This document shows positions 19,602 to 29,469 of a stretch of 53,550 bases of DNA, piece by piece. Position numbers and translations under genes: made by a program. Numbering within the stretch: position 1 is the first letter of the stretch; each line of letters opens with the position of its first letter. The notes below the pieces were generated by a model that saw nothing but the letters and a program-made list of their open reading frames with translations, had not been told where the DNA came from and did not search any database. Source of the stretch: Neocallimastix lanati (nom. inval.) (lineage: Eukaryota; Neocallimastigomycota; Neocallimastigomycetes; Neocallimastigales; Neocallimastigaceae); NCBI GenBank assembly GCA_016946835.1, contig JACVTC010000299.1:1-53550 (forward strand), given 5' to 3'.

Positions 19602-20506
19602 ATATTTATTTTTATTTAATTTTATGGAATTTTTTATTTTATTTTTAAAAGTATAATTCTAATATATATATTTATAAAATATTTCTTTTAATTTAACCTG
19701 TTTCATTTAGAACTAAAAAATTTTAAAAAATTATTAAAAATAAAAAAAAAAAAAAAAATATGATAAATTTAAAAATTTAATAATATATTATAATTTATAT
19801 AATTATTACCTTAATAATTATTATTTTTTAAAAAGAAGAAAAAAATTATTTTTAAATTTATTAAATTTTATATATATAACTATATATTTTATAATATAAA
19901 TATAAATAAATAGTAAAATAATAATTAATCATATTTAAAAAATAATTAATAAAAATATATTAGATTGAATTTAATAGTTTAATATTTAAAAATTTTAAAT
20001 AGAAAAGTGTATTATTTTATATTTATTTTTTTTCAATAGAGCGGTCAAGCGGAAACAATATCCGCCTATGAGAAAGCATACCGAGGTATTATGGCTACCT
20101 TAATATTCCTATACTTTGAGAAGACTAAAGAGCGGTACATACGAGAATTAAAAATAAATAATATATATATATATTAATCGTTAATCAATTTATTTTCTAT
20201 AAGCAATCAAGGGACAAAGTTGAACAAAACAAAATAGAATAAAAAATAAAATAATGAAAATACTTGATTTGATATAACAATTTTTTTTTTCAAATAGTTA
20301 TTATGTATTATTTTTATTAAATATTAAATAATAATGATATTAAACTTTTAAAAAATGTATTTTTTATTTATTATGTTTATTATAATATTTATCTATAATT
20401 ATATATTAATTTTTAAAAATCAAGTTTATGAGCAAGTTAATAGATAAATTTAATTACTTAAAGATATTAATTTATTATAAATTTAATAATAATTTTTAAC
20501 TAATAA
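19602..20506. other. AT-rich spacer at the left viral/host-like boundary
   Basis: These 905 bp lie between the last viral gene of the left block and the first host-like gene. They are A/T-rich throughout except for an island at 20036-20150, listed separately. No ORF is supported. Confidence 0.5.
20036..20150. other. GC-richer island, possible structured RNA or element remnant
   Basis: About 115 bp with far more G and C than the surroundings. It contains a perfect hairpin at 20051-20067 (GCGGA, 7-base loop, TCCGC), a second short one (ATACC/GGTAT) near 20084-20095, and AGAGCGGT at both ends (20038-20045 and 20129-20136). The AGCGGTCAAGCGG segment loosely recalls a tRNA D-arm, but no full tRNA fold, B box or CCA end is present. 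I cannot name it. Confidence 0.4.
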
Positions 20507-21082
20507 TTACCAACATTTACCGTATCTTGATTGGCATCCAGAATCACAGTAGGCACTGGATTTACCACAATATCCATATTTACTACAACAATAATTACGT
20601 TTACACATGTATATTCCATCCTTCTTAGAGCCACACTTATCACTAGATAGTATAGTTGGAATAGCTTGCTTTTTTGCAGTAGTTTTAGTTTTCTTCTGTT
20701 TTTCTTCCAATTCCCTTCTCATGTCGTCATAGATAGGATTAGTTTCCATATCCTTTCTCATGTCATCATAGATTGGATTAGTTTCCATATCCTTTCTCAT
20801 GTCATCATAGATTGGATTAGTTTCCATTTCTTTTCTCATTTCATCGTAGATAGGATTATTTTCCATTTCTTTTCTCATTTCATCGTAGATAGGGTTATTT
20901 TCCATTTCCTTCCTCATGTCATCAAAAATTTTTGAATTAAAGTCATTGTCCCAATGTGATCTTTTAGTTAATTTAGTTTCGTATTCTTCATTAAGATTAC
21001 CATCAACAATAGATGATAATGGAGAAGAAAATATTGTATTGGCTGATAATGTTAAAATTAATAAAATTTTAATTAGATACAT
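20507..21082 (-). CDS. Small secreted protein with tandem repeats and one chitin-binding (CBM18) module
   Basis: This 191-residue protein has an N-terminal hydrophobic signal peptide (about 1-18). A stretch of tandem 15-residue repeats built on MRKEMENNPIYD follows (about 55-130), then a Lys/Thr linker. The single C-terminal hevein-type module (about 151-191) has eight cysteines, including CCSKYGYCG and a final CQSRYGKCW. CBM18 modules bind chitin, so the protein probably sits at the fungal cell wall or shields chitin; the highly charged repeat may be a spacer. It is divergent to the next gene, whose CBM18 modules are closely similar. The signal peptide and the fungal module mark it as host-type, not viral-core. 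Confidence 0.85.
   Translation of the reverse strand: MYLIKILLILTLSANTIFSSPLSSIVDGNLNEEYETKLTKRSHWDNDFNSKIFDDMRKEMENNPIYDEMRKEMENNPIYDEMRKEMETNPIYDDMRKDMETNPIYDDMRKDMETNPIYDDMRRELEEKQKKTKTTAKKQAIPTILSSDKCGSKKDGIYMCKRNYCCSKYGYCGKSSAYCDSGCQSRYGKCW
20695..20920 (-). repeat. 45-bp tandem repeat in the CBM18 protein gene
   Basis: Five near-identical 45-bp units encode the 15-residue Met-Arg-Lys-Glu/Asp-Met-Glu repeat. The units differ by few bases, which suggests recent expansion or homogenisation. Confidence 0.85.
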
Positions 21083-21257
21083 TTTTATAATTAATTTTTT
21101 TATTTTTATTTTATTTTTAAATATTCAATATATTTTCATTTTACATTTTATTTTAATAGTTTATTATAAATTGGTAATATAAGTAGCTAAATAAATATTT
21201 AAGGTATTTAAACTGATTTATTTTAAAGTGCCAATTTTTAAAATAGTTTTCACTATA

Positions 21258-23111
21258 ATGATACTTATAAAATTTTTAATTTTAATATTATTAGCGATAA
21301 TTGCTAAATCAGAAAAAAAGTCTATTAATAATCCAGAATTACCCTTATCTTTATTAGCATTAACAAATAAAAACACAGCTTATAGTGAGCAATATAATAA
21401 TAATATACAAGAGTATTATAATTACTATTATAAAAATCTGTTTGAAAAAGAGAACGGTTGCGTTGCTTTAACAAGTGATAATCCGGCGTACAACCCATAT
21501 CACACATCACTTATTGTTAACAGTAAAGAAGGTAATACTATTACTGTTCTAGGAAATCCTATTGAAATCAACAAAAAGAATATAAATTCCGAAAATGAGT
21601 GTGGAACCATACAAAATATGAACAAACAATCTATCTCATGTCATATTACTCTTCCCAATAATACAACACAAATAGTAGAATTTATAGTACCAGATAATCA
21701 ATGCTATAATATTAGAGCACTTCCTATATATACTGCAAAAGTCAATCTTTGGTCATGCAATTACAATAACAATATAGAAATTTCCAAAAATGTAACTACG
21801 ATCAAAATCAACAATTACATCACCTATTTGAATCGCTGTGACAGTAAAACAAATAACACCAAACAAATAACTTTAAATAACACTTTTAATGAAAGAACCA
21901 AAGGATATACATTAAATTATAGTGAAGCTTTAAAGAAAGGCGAATACATTTCATCTCCTGGAGGTAGATGGCATTTTGGATTACTTCCTAATGGCGAATT
22001 AGCATTATGTGAAAATGAATTTAAAGAAAGTCACATCAAATGGTCCAATAGAATAAACTACTTGAGTAAATATGACCTCAAATTCTTTATTGATATTAGC
22101 GGTCATTTAGTAGTTACTGCTAAAAATATCGTTAAATCATTGGATAAGAACGACCATTACGACGAGAAAACAAATAGTATAACCAAAGAAAATAAATTAA
22201 ACAAAAGGATTGAAGAAAAGAATAAGGATAAAGTATCTGCTAATTCAGTTGAAGATAACGATTCATTGAACAAAAGTTATCTATTAGAAAATGTCGCAAA
22301 GTTCAAAGAATGGCTAAAAAATTATAAATTACCTGAGAACAAAAGCAAAATATACGAAATTAGCAATGTTATCCAAAACGTAAATTATAAATCAGATAAA
22401 GAAATAATCGTTTGGGATTCTCTACCACGGAACTTAACTTATAATGTTGGTTACTTTGGAGATTCAGGGTATTTTTTAGTATTATCGGATGATGGATCCA
22501 AATCTAAAAATTCACCAGTTATGTTGTATGATGGAGCGGGTGTAAAAATTTGGCAAATTTTACCTGGCGACGAATATAAAGGCTATCCATTTCCGAGAGA
22601 ATATGACATGCCGTTGGATTTTGAAACGACTACTTCAAGTAATACTCTCACTTCCACTCCAGTTGTTGGTGATATTCCAATCTATACTAATTTAACTAGT
22701 ACTACAATAATCTCAATTAATGATAATATTACTACCAAAATCGATAAAATAACCATTAAATCACACAAGGATATTTATTTGCCGAGCCAAACACAATCTT
22801 CATCCTCAATAAGTGGAATTTCGATACCAACTATTATGTCCAGTAACAAATGCGGCACATATGATGATGGGATCTATGTCTGTAAAAACAACAAATGTTG
22901 CAGCAAATATGGACATTGCGGAGATACTGAGAAATATTGTGGAAAAGGTTGTCAAAATAATTATGGTTTATGTTATTCAAAGTCAAGTCGTTGTGGTATA
23001 GAATATGGAATATGCAATAATAATAAGTGCTGTAGTAAGTATGGCTACTGTGGCAATGGTAAAAGATATTGCTATAATGGATGTCAATCTGAATTCGGAA
23101 TGTGTATGTGA
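21258..23111 (+). CDS. Secreted lectin-like protein with two C-terminal CBM18 modules
   Basis: I start at the ATG at 21258. The frame is open 30 bases further upstream, but only from a GTG, and the ATG gives a good signal peptide. The mature protein of about 617 residues carries several modules shared with the 1911-residue protein at 38079-43814: a TSDNPAYNPYH segment, an IPDN-x-CY segment, a GRWHFGLLPNGELALC strand repeat (bulb-lectin-like), and a VWDSLP to YDGAGVKIW block. A Thr/Ser-rich linker follows, then two hevein-type chitin-binding modules with CCSKYGHCG and CCSKYGYCG. It probably acts at the cell surface or in the wall by binding chitin or other glycans. No catalytic domain is visible. 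Multiple N-glycosylation sequons support secretion. Confidence 0.85.
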   Translation: MILIKFLILILLAIIAKSEKKSINNPELPLSLLALTNKNTAYSEQYNNNIQEYYNYYYKNLFEKENGCVALTSDNPAYNPYHTSLIVNSKEGNTITVLGNPIEINKKNINSENECGTIQNMNKQSISCHITLPNNTTQIVEFIVPDNQCYNIRALPIYTAKVNLWSCNYNNNIEISKNVTTIKINNYITYLNRCDSKTNNTKQITLNNTFNERTKGYTLNYSEALKKGEYISSPGGRWHFGLLPNGELALCENEFKESHIKWSNRINYLSKYDLKFFIDISGHLVVTAKNIVKSLDKNDHYDEKTNSITKENKLNKRIEEKNKDKVSANSVEDNDSLNKSYLLENVAKFKEWLKNYKLPENKSKIYEISNVIQNVNYKSDKEIIVWDSLPRNLTYNVGYFGDSGYFLVLSDDGSKSKNSPVMLYDGAGVKIWQILPGDEYKGYPFPREYDMPLDFETTTSSNTLTSTPVVGDIPIYTNLTSTTIISINDNITTKIDKITIKSHKDIYLPSQTQSSSSISGISIPTIMSSNKCGTYDDGIYVCKNNKCCSKYGHCGDTEKYCGKGCQNNYGLCYSKSSRCGIEYGICNNNKCCSKYGYCGNGKRYCYNGCQSEFGMCM

Positions 23112-23303
23112 TTGATAGTGATTAATTAACAGAAATTTAAATAAAAAAAAATAAAAAATAGAGCAATACACAAATTATGAATATTTGAAACTTTTAAATA
23201 TTACATATTTAGAGTTAGTTACTATCTAATAAACTTTAAATAATGACATAAATAAAATGTTATGAAATATACAGAATGTAACCAAATTTTATATCTTAAA
23301 GAT

Positions 23304-23460
23304 ATGTTTTTAAAAGTTAAAATTTATTGCTTTATTCTACTTAGCAAAAAATTCATATGAACAAGATTATTATAATATAATTTCAAATTTAAATACTACA
23401 ATTCCTGAAATTTTTAATAATATTATATTTAAAAAAGAAATAATAACTGATTCAGAATAA
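23304..23460 (+). pseudogene. Possible relic of a small secreted protein
   Basis: An ATG at 23304 opens a hydrophobic signal-like segment that soon stops. A different frame then continues with a protein-like stretch (NSYEQDYYNIISNLNTT) to a stop at 23460. This pattern fits a frameshifted remnant, but in such AT-rich DNA it could be chance. Confidence 0.2.
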
Positions 23461-23823
23461 AATATAATAAGATATTATTATATAAAAAATGTATTTATAA
23501 TTAAAAATAGTTATATATATATATAAAAAAAAGATTATTAATAATGCCAGTCCCAATTAATTACAACTTTAACCAAAATATACTTTTAATGTATTATAAA
23601 CTTTTAAATTTTAATTTTTTAAAACTATATAATTTATTATATTATTATATTGAAACAATATTATATATAAAAATAATAAATATATATAATATATTTTTTT
23701 AATTAAATATTAAATAATTTATATATTTTTCTTTATATAATAAATCCTGAAAGTTATGATTAAAATTAAAAAGAAATTAATCAAGTTTTATTAACTTTTT
23801 AAAGTGTCCATTTAAAAAAAAAA

Positions 23824-23865
<42 letters not shown>
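23824..23865. repeat. AAT trinucleotide microsatellite
   Basis: Fourteen consecutive AAT units in non-coding DNA downstream of the lectin gene. Confidence 0.95.
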
Positions 23866-23866
<1 letters not shown>

Positions 23867-24004
23867 TGAATTACATCTTTTATAATATAATAATATTACA
23901 TTAAATTTCATATGTATTACAATAAATATTTAAATGTATAATAGTATATTTTGGCATATATAATTTTATAATAAAATAATTAATACAAAATAATATAAAC
24001 CTGT

Positions 24005-24453
24005 AAAAAAAAAAAAACATAGACTTGCACATAATAGGTACCCATCATACGGTTATTAATTAACTTTAAGGTGATAAGTTATTGGAATACTGTAACAGCC
24101 TCGCCGCTCTCAATCGTCGTTACACACTGCCTGGAGATGCATTCTTAACCCTAACCCTATATCTCCATTAACCACGAACACCAGAACGGAATCATTAACT
24201 CCTCCCTAGTGTGTGTAATCATTGGCGATTGGAAATTTTACAATCATCAAGGTCTATGCTTCAATTCAAAGCGTAGTATCAGAGTTGGGTGAAATAACCA
24301 TTTGAGGTAAAGCCTTATGAATATCACGCGTGGTCTCATGATATCCCAGGATAGAAACCTCATCCGATTATTTGGTGCCATGCCAAGGATTCAAACGCGA
24401 ACCCCGCCCTCTACAGTAACCTGTATCGTCCTAACCGACTGGACCAACATGGC
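24005..24453 (-). mobile_element. tRNA-derived SINE-like Pol III element
   Basis: Read on the minus strand, the unit opens with a tRNA-like head (24453 down to about 24369). It has a 7-bp acceptor stem (GCCATGT with GCATGGC) and a D arm with an A-box-like TGGTCCAGTCGG. A B-box-like GTTTGAATCC follows, then A plus CCA after the acceptor stem. The anticodon and T stems pair poorly, so it is not a working tRNA. A unique body of about 350 bp follows, much richer in G and C than the flanks, with an imperfect inverted repeat (24111-24127 with 24211-24232). The unit ends in a 13-T run, a good Pol III terminator. A near-identical 14-bp direct repeat flanks it. The encoded CCA is unusual for a nuclear tRNA gene and fits reverse transcription of a processed tRNA-like RNA. 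Confidence 0.7.
24145..24159. repeat. Short telomere-like motif inside the SINE-like element
   Basis: TTAACCCTAACCCTA is about two and a half units of the common fungal and animal telomere repeat. It is far too short to be a telomere here. It may be chance or an interstitial remnant. Confidence 0.45.
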
Positions 24454-24528
24454 TATAAATCTGTAAAATTATATAATTAATAATATAGTAAGAAAATATT
24501 AAACTTTATTTTTCAACAAATAATTAAT

Positions 24529-25137
24529 AAAAAATATAGTTTTAAAAAATATAAATATTTTTACATAATTAATAAAAAATATGAATGTGGTGCATTTCGA
24601 CATAATTTATGTATAATCAGCATAAATATTTGTACAATGCGTACAAATTATGTAATACACCACATCATTCAACGTATACTTTTATTTATTGTATTTTAGC
24701 ATTAAAAAAATAAAATAAAAAACTAAAAAAATAATAAATAAAAGAATAAATAAGTTTTCTGTTAAGAATTTTATTTTATTTTTATTTATTTTCAATTATT
24801 TAATTAATTTTCAAATATTTTAAATTAAAAGTTTTATTTTTTAATTTTTTTGTTTTAATCTATTTTTTTTATCTTATATTTTTATTCTTTTTTTTTTTTT
24901 ATTTTTTATTTTACTTTATTATTTATTTTTTTTATTTTTATTTTTCTTTATTATTTATTTTTTTTTACTACAAATGTTAATAAAATTAAATTATTAACCC
25001 TATCCTATTCTTTATTCTTATAAGCCACATTGTAATACATGAATAAATGATTATACATAAATTATGTCGAAATGCAATACTCCCAAAAAATATAGTTTTA
25101 AAAAATATAAATATTTTTACATAATTAATAAAAATAT
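24529..25137. repeat. 54-bp direct repeats flanking the inverted-repeat element
   Basis: 24529-24582 and 25085-25137 are the same except for one A in a run. A further partial copy starts at about 25134. They are too long for an ordinary target duplication. Either the element inserted in a tandem array or the repeats are part of a larger unit. Confidence 0.75.
24591..25076. mobile_element. Element with 29-bp perfect terminal inverted repeats (MITE-like)
   Basis: The 29 bases at 24591-24619 recur as their exact reverse complement at 25048-25076, enclosing about 430 bp of T-rich, non-coding DNA. Near the left end is a palindromic module: a TTTGTAC/GTACAAA hairpin at 24629-24647, and outer arms AATGTGGTG and CACCACAT. 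No transposase is encoded, so this would be a non-autonomous DNA transposon. No short target duplication is clear; instead a 54-bp direct repeat flanks the element. Confidence 0.65.
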
Positions 25138-25294
25138 AGTTTTAAAAAATATAATAAATATAACTTATATTATATTATAATTTTTTTAATTTATTTGAAA
25201 TTTTTTATTTAAACTTATTTTACTGTTTTTATTTTTATTTAATGTAGGGTAAGTTTTATATTATTTTTTAAATATTATAATATTTTTATATATT

Positions 25295-25560
25295 ATTATT
25301 TTAAAAATTTATATAAATACTAATAAAATATTTAATTTATTTCAAAATAAATATTAATTATTAATAATAGTAATAATATATAACTTTTTATATTTATATT
25401 TTATTTTTGTTTTAATTATTATTTTGTATTATTTTAAAAATTTATATAAATACTAATAAAATATTTAATTTATTTCAAAATAAATATTAATTATTAATAA
25501 TAGTAATAATATATAACTTTTTATATTTATATTTTATTTTTGTTTTAATTATTATTTTGT
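25295..25560. repeat. 133-bp tandem duplication
   Basis: Two copies, 25295-25427 and 25428-25560, appear identical over their length by eye. They contain no ORF. A recent duplication or an assembly artefact would both give this. Confidence 0.85.
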
Positions 25561-25612
25561 TCATTATTTTTAATTTAAATGTTATATATGTTACTTTAGA
25601 AAATATTTTCAT

Positions 25613-25720
25613 CAAGATTGCTTATTGATATTTTTTTTAAGAGCATAAGGATTGCTTATTGATATTTATTTTTTTTAAGAGCATCAGGATTGCCTATTGA
25701 TATTTTTTTTAAGAGCGATA
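25613..25720. repeat. Three tandem units of about 35-38 bp
   Basis: Units at about 25613-25647, 25648-25685 and 25686-25720 share ATTGCTTATTGATAT, a T run and AAGAGC. They differ in T-run length and a few bases. No function is apparent. Confidence 0.8.
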
Positions 25721-25802
25721 GTATATTTTGTTTTATTTATATATATCTATTTTTTTTTTTTTTAAAATTACATATTTTATTTAATAATATAATAGATTTT
25801 AT

Positions 25803-26513
25803 CTAATATAAAAATAATAGTAATAAAAAAACGAATGAAATTAAAGAAATATTATTATTTGTTATAGTAACAGTACCACTGGTAACATGTTTAGATTTAC
25901 ATTCTTCAGATTCTAATTCAGAAACAAGCCTTTTAGCAACAGATAATTCTTCATAGGAAAGACTTCCATTTGTATATGATAAATTTTCATAAGCAGCAAG
26001 TTGATCCATACTAACATTCTTATATATATTAAGTAATTCTTCAGTACATTTTTTAGATTTACATGTATCATCTAAAGCTTTGTCACCACCAGTTTGTGTA
26101 ATACCATATATAGAAAATGGACATAATTCATTATTTTCATCGGTTTGACAATTTAATTCTAATTTCTGTACAATATTTTTAAATACAAGTGGTTTAAACA
26201 ATTCATTAAATTGAGGGATTTTACTACATATTGGATAATATTTTGTTTTATCTTCATCAATATAAAACTTTTGACACTTTTCAGAATAAATATTTGAACA
26301 AGTTTGTTTCCAATTATTTATTGTAACTGGAGACATACATTCGATACTATATTCCGAATTTTTATCCTCTTCAGCACATTCTTCACTAAAATTACTTAAG
26401 AGAGTCTCTTGATTAACTGAAACATCTCTTCTTAAAATTGTTGGAAAAACAATAGAACTAGCATAAGATGAAGTTATAACTATTAAATTTAATAATAAAA
26501 TAAAATATTTCAT
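25803..26513 (-). CDS. Secreted Cys-rich protein with GPI-anchor-like tail, unknown
   Basis: The 236-residue protein starts with a signal peptide (about 1-18, MKYFILLLNLIVITSS). A mature region with about a dozen cysteines follows. It ends in a hydrophobic tail (ISLISFVFLLLLFLY) preceded by small polar residues, as in GPI-anchored fungal surface proteins. A Lys-Arg-free start of the mature part and a possible LRRDV processing site near residue 27-31 can be seen. I recognise no domain. It is a likely cell-surface protein of the fungus. Confidence 0.75.
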   Translation of the reverse strand: MKYFILLLNLIVITSSYASSIVFPTILRRDVSVNQETLLSNFSEECAEEDKNSEYSIECMSPVTINNWKQTCSNIYSEKCQKFYIDEDKTKYYPICSKIPQFNELFKPLVFKNIVQKLELNCQTDENNELCPFSIYGITQTGGDKALDDTCKSKKCTEELLNIYKNVSMDQLAAYENLSYTNGSLSYEELSVAKRLVSELESEECKSKHVTSGTVTITNNNISLISFVFLLLLFLY

Positions 26514-27685
26514 TTTCCTATTATTTATTTTTTTATCAATATAATAAAATTTTATATTATTTTTTTAATAAAAGTAAAAATAAAATCATTTTTAAAAAAA
26601 AAAAAAAAATTCTTTAATTAATAAAATATATATTAATATTTTTATTTAAATAAATAAATATTTTTAAATTAAATAAATAAAATAAATTTAAAATTTATTC
26701 ATTTTGATAATTAATTTAAACTATTTTTATTATAATTAGTATTTTTTTATTTTATTATTATACAATTATTTAATAATATTTTTGATTTTTTCATTTGTAA
26801 TACTTTTAAATAATAATAAAAAAGGTTAATGCTACTATAACAATCATCATAAGTATCTAAAGACATTTTAATAAAATTTGTATAAAATTAAATACTCTTC
26901 ATAATCATAAAATTCTATTTCAAAATCATTAGAACCATTAGAATTATTTTTAGAATTATATAAATCTTCATTGTTATTTTTTTTATTTAATTTAAATATA
27001 TAATAATAGATGAACATTTATTAAAAATATTATTATATTTAAATATATCAAGATTATTAAAATAAATATAACTTAATTTACAAATTGGATGAAGGACTAA
27101 TTTTATTGTTAGTATATAGTTTAATGTATTTTCTTTTATATATATATATAATATATTGATTTTATATTTATCAAAATAATTAAAATTATTTTTTGTATTA
27201 TATATAGGTAAAAGGAATTGTATATAATCTATGATTACTAAATACTATATTTTTGCATTTTCAATTTATTTTGTCACTAGTAAAAAAATAATGAATTAGG
27301 TTTTATATTTTATTTTTGAATATTCTTTTTGTAAATTAAAAAGTAAATTTAAAGGTATTCTAAGAAAATTTTTATAAACAATATTTTTAATTTATTTATG
27401 CATATTTAAAATAAATTTTATTACATTAATATCTCTTCTATATAATTCAAAAAATAAAATCAATAAAATATTTTTATTTATATAATTTAATACTTTGCTA
27501 ATGAAAATTTTTATTTAAATGAACATTTTTCTCTAAATAATACATATATTGTATCTTTATAATAAAAAATAATATAAAATATAAATAATTATATATATAT
27601 AAAATGATTTATGTATACAAAAATATAAAGTAAAAAAATAGCAATAAATTTTTTTTTATTAATTTTAAGAAAATTTAATATTAAA
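26514..27685. other. AT-rich spacer with possible gene relics
   Basis: No long ORF is present. A 49-residue frame on the minus strand (26868-27017), listed separately, is the only protein-like stretch. The rest is A/T runs and TA repeats, including one near 27140. Confidence 0.4.
26868..27017 (-). pseudogene. Possible small ORF or gene relic
   Basis: An ATG-to-stop frame of 49 codons encodes a stretch with Asn/Ser and acidic, Tyr-rich parts (DFEIEFYDYEEYL). Its style resembles the C-terminus of the neighbouring 538-residue protein (YEFYDLFNSNS), so it may be the tail of a decayed relative. The resemblance is weak. Confidence 0.2.
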
Positions 27686-29302
27686 ATGGAAAAAGTTGAA
27701 CAAAATACGGAAAAATTTTATAAAGAGTTAAATGGTGATTGTAATATTGAAAAATTAAAAAATATTGCTAATGATAAAATATTTTTATACGAACCTTTAT
27801 TTAAGTATGATAAGATAAAGTACGATACATTTGTTATTAAAACAAGTTTTGAATCATACCAAAATTTTATGATTTATACTCTTGAACAATATAATGAATT
27901 TATTAGTTTAATAAAAAATTGGGATGAAAATCCTTCCAAATTAAATAAAATATATCCATATATAGAAAGTGATAAGAATACATTATTTATTTTGAATAAT
28001 AATTTAATCAATTTTTTAGTCAATGATAAAAATAATGAAAATATACTAAAAATATTACTTAAATTTCATGGAAGTGGAATGAGTATATTTTTATATTATT
28101 TATATAAATATGATATTATATCTTTAAATATATTTAATATTTATAAACTTTGGGTACTATCTGATGAAGCAATTATAATAATATATGTTACTAATTTTTT
28201 TTATTTAAATGATAAGTTTTATGAAATAACTAAATTATTGAAATACATGGAAAGAGAATATCTAATTTCCACAATTATTAATGTATTTGGAAGAGATATT
28301 AAAATATTAAATTATGTTATTAAAAATTTAGTAAAAGGTTCCTTAATAGATACAAAAGATAATTTATATAGAATTCCTGCAACATTTCCAATAGATACTT
28401 TAAAAGAATATACTTCAAAAATATATAAACCAAATGAAAAATATTTAATTTGTTCTAAAGATAAAAATTCAGAGTTATTTTTTAATACAATACTCACTGA
28501 TTTAGGCATAGAAGAAATATGTGAATATTATAATAGTTATATATTACCACATTATTTTTATCGGTATAATGTTAAATTCAATATTCCTAAAAGAATTAAA
28601 ACATTAGAATGCACGAATTTTTATAATAATTCCTCTAATAATAAAGGTTTTAACAATCATTATTCATTAAATTTTGAAACTAAAGAGTTGTTTGATATAC
28701 CATTTTCAAATTCCAACAATAATACAAATTCTGAAAAAGTGAGATATATAAGTGATAAGGTCTTTAAATTTGTTGAAAAATATTATACGGAAGAATGTGA
28801 TTGGAAAGATTATTATAAATTAAGAGAAGTTGATATCGATGAATATGATTTGGAGTATAACGAAATTTTAAATTTCTTTGATATTAATTATACTATATTT
28901 CCATTTGATTTTTATATTGTTGGATATGAGGATTTAGAAATTTTGATTCAAAATCAATTGGATAGTTTTAAGAAAAGAATATTTAATAACGACGATAGCA
29001 TGCAAGAAATTTTGAATAATATAGAAAATCCATTAATTTATAATTATATTAATGAATATAAAAATAATAAAATATTCGTTTCATTATTAAAAATATTATA
29101 TATTATATCATTAATTCATAATAATTATTCTACATTTATTATATTATTATTATTACGTCATTTAGAATATAAATTAGAGTATAAAAATAATCGTTTATAT
29201 TTTATTAAAAATAAATTTCAATATATGAGTTTGGAATATGAATTCTATGATTTATTTAATTCTAATAGCATTATTAAAAAATATATTGAGTTAAAATACT
29301 AA
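27686..29302 (+). CDS. Unknown 538-residue intracellular protein
   Basis: The ORF is intact with a clear ATG. The protein lacks a signal peptide and has many Ile, Leu, Asn and Tyr residues in helical-looking stretches. These include repeats that could be degenerate ankyrin-like helices (for example around residues 140-230, with KLWVLSDEA and LLKYMEREYL), but the ankyrin consensus is not kept. A polar, Asn-rich segment covers about 305-350. A hydrophobic stretch near 465-490 (LLKILYIISLIHN, then IILLLLRHLE) looks like a buried helix, not a sure membrane span. It is followed 167 bp later by the giant secreted protein gene on the same strand. No function can be assigned. Confidence 0.7.
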   Translation: MEKVEQNTEKFYKELNGDCNIEKLKNIANDKIFLYEPLFKYDKIKYDTFVIKTSFESYQNFMIYTLEQYNEFISLIKNWDENPSKLNKIYPYIESDKNTLFILNNNLINFLVNDKNNENILKILLKFHGSGMSIFLYYLYKYDIISLNIFNIYKLWVLSDEAIIIIYVTNFFYLNDKFYEITKLLKYMEREYLISTIINVFGRDIKILNYVIKNLVKGSLIDTKDNLYRIPATFPIDTLKEYTSKIYKPNEKYLICSKDKNSELFFNTILTDLGIEEICEYYNSYILPHYFYRYNVKFNIPKRIKTLECTNFYNNSSNNKGFNNHYSLNFETKELFDIPFSNSNNNTNSEKVRYISDKVFKFVEKYYTEECDWKDYYKLREVDIDEYDLEYNEILNFFDINYTIFPFDFYIVGYEDLEILIQNQLDSFKKRIFNNDDSMQEILNNIENPLIYNYINEYKNNKIFVSLLKILYIISLIHNNYSTFIILLLLRHLEYKLEYKNNRLYFIKNKFQYMSLEYEFYDLFNSNSIIKKYIELKY

Positions 29303-29469
29303 AACGGTATTCATATATCATTAAATATGTAATTGCTATTATTTTTTTTTATATTAACTATTTAAAATAAATTTAAATAATTTTTAATAAATTTATTATA
29401 AATTAATAATATTATAAAATGATTTTTAAAATTTTATTTTAAATTTAAAATAAAGTAAAAAAATTTAAG

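Larger units (their letters stand above)
23995..24468. repeat. Target-site duplication around the SINE-like element
   Basis: ATAAACCTGTAAAA at 23995-24008 and ATAAATCTGTAAAA at 24455-24468 match at 13 of 14 positions and sit directly outside the tRNA-like head and the T-run end. This is the pattern left by retroposition. Confidence 0.7.

Noticed and set aside
24145-24159. Internal telomere or chromosome end
   Set aside because: Only about two and a half telomere-like units lie inside a SINE-like body.
24369-24453. Functional tRNA gene on the minus strand
   Set aside because: The acceptor and D stems are good, but the anticodon and T stems do not pair properly and a longer body with target duplication follows, so it fits a tRNA-derived SINE better.
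23824-25720. CRISPR array
   Set aside because: The repeats are tandem or microsatellite, with no unique spacers and no cas genes; the genome is eukaryotic in style.
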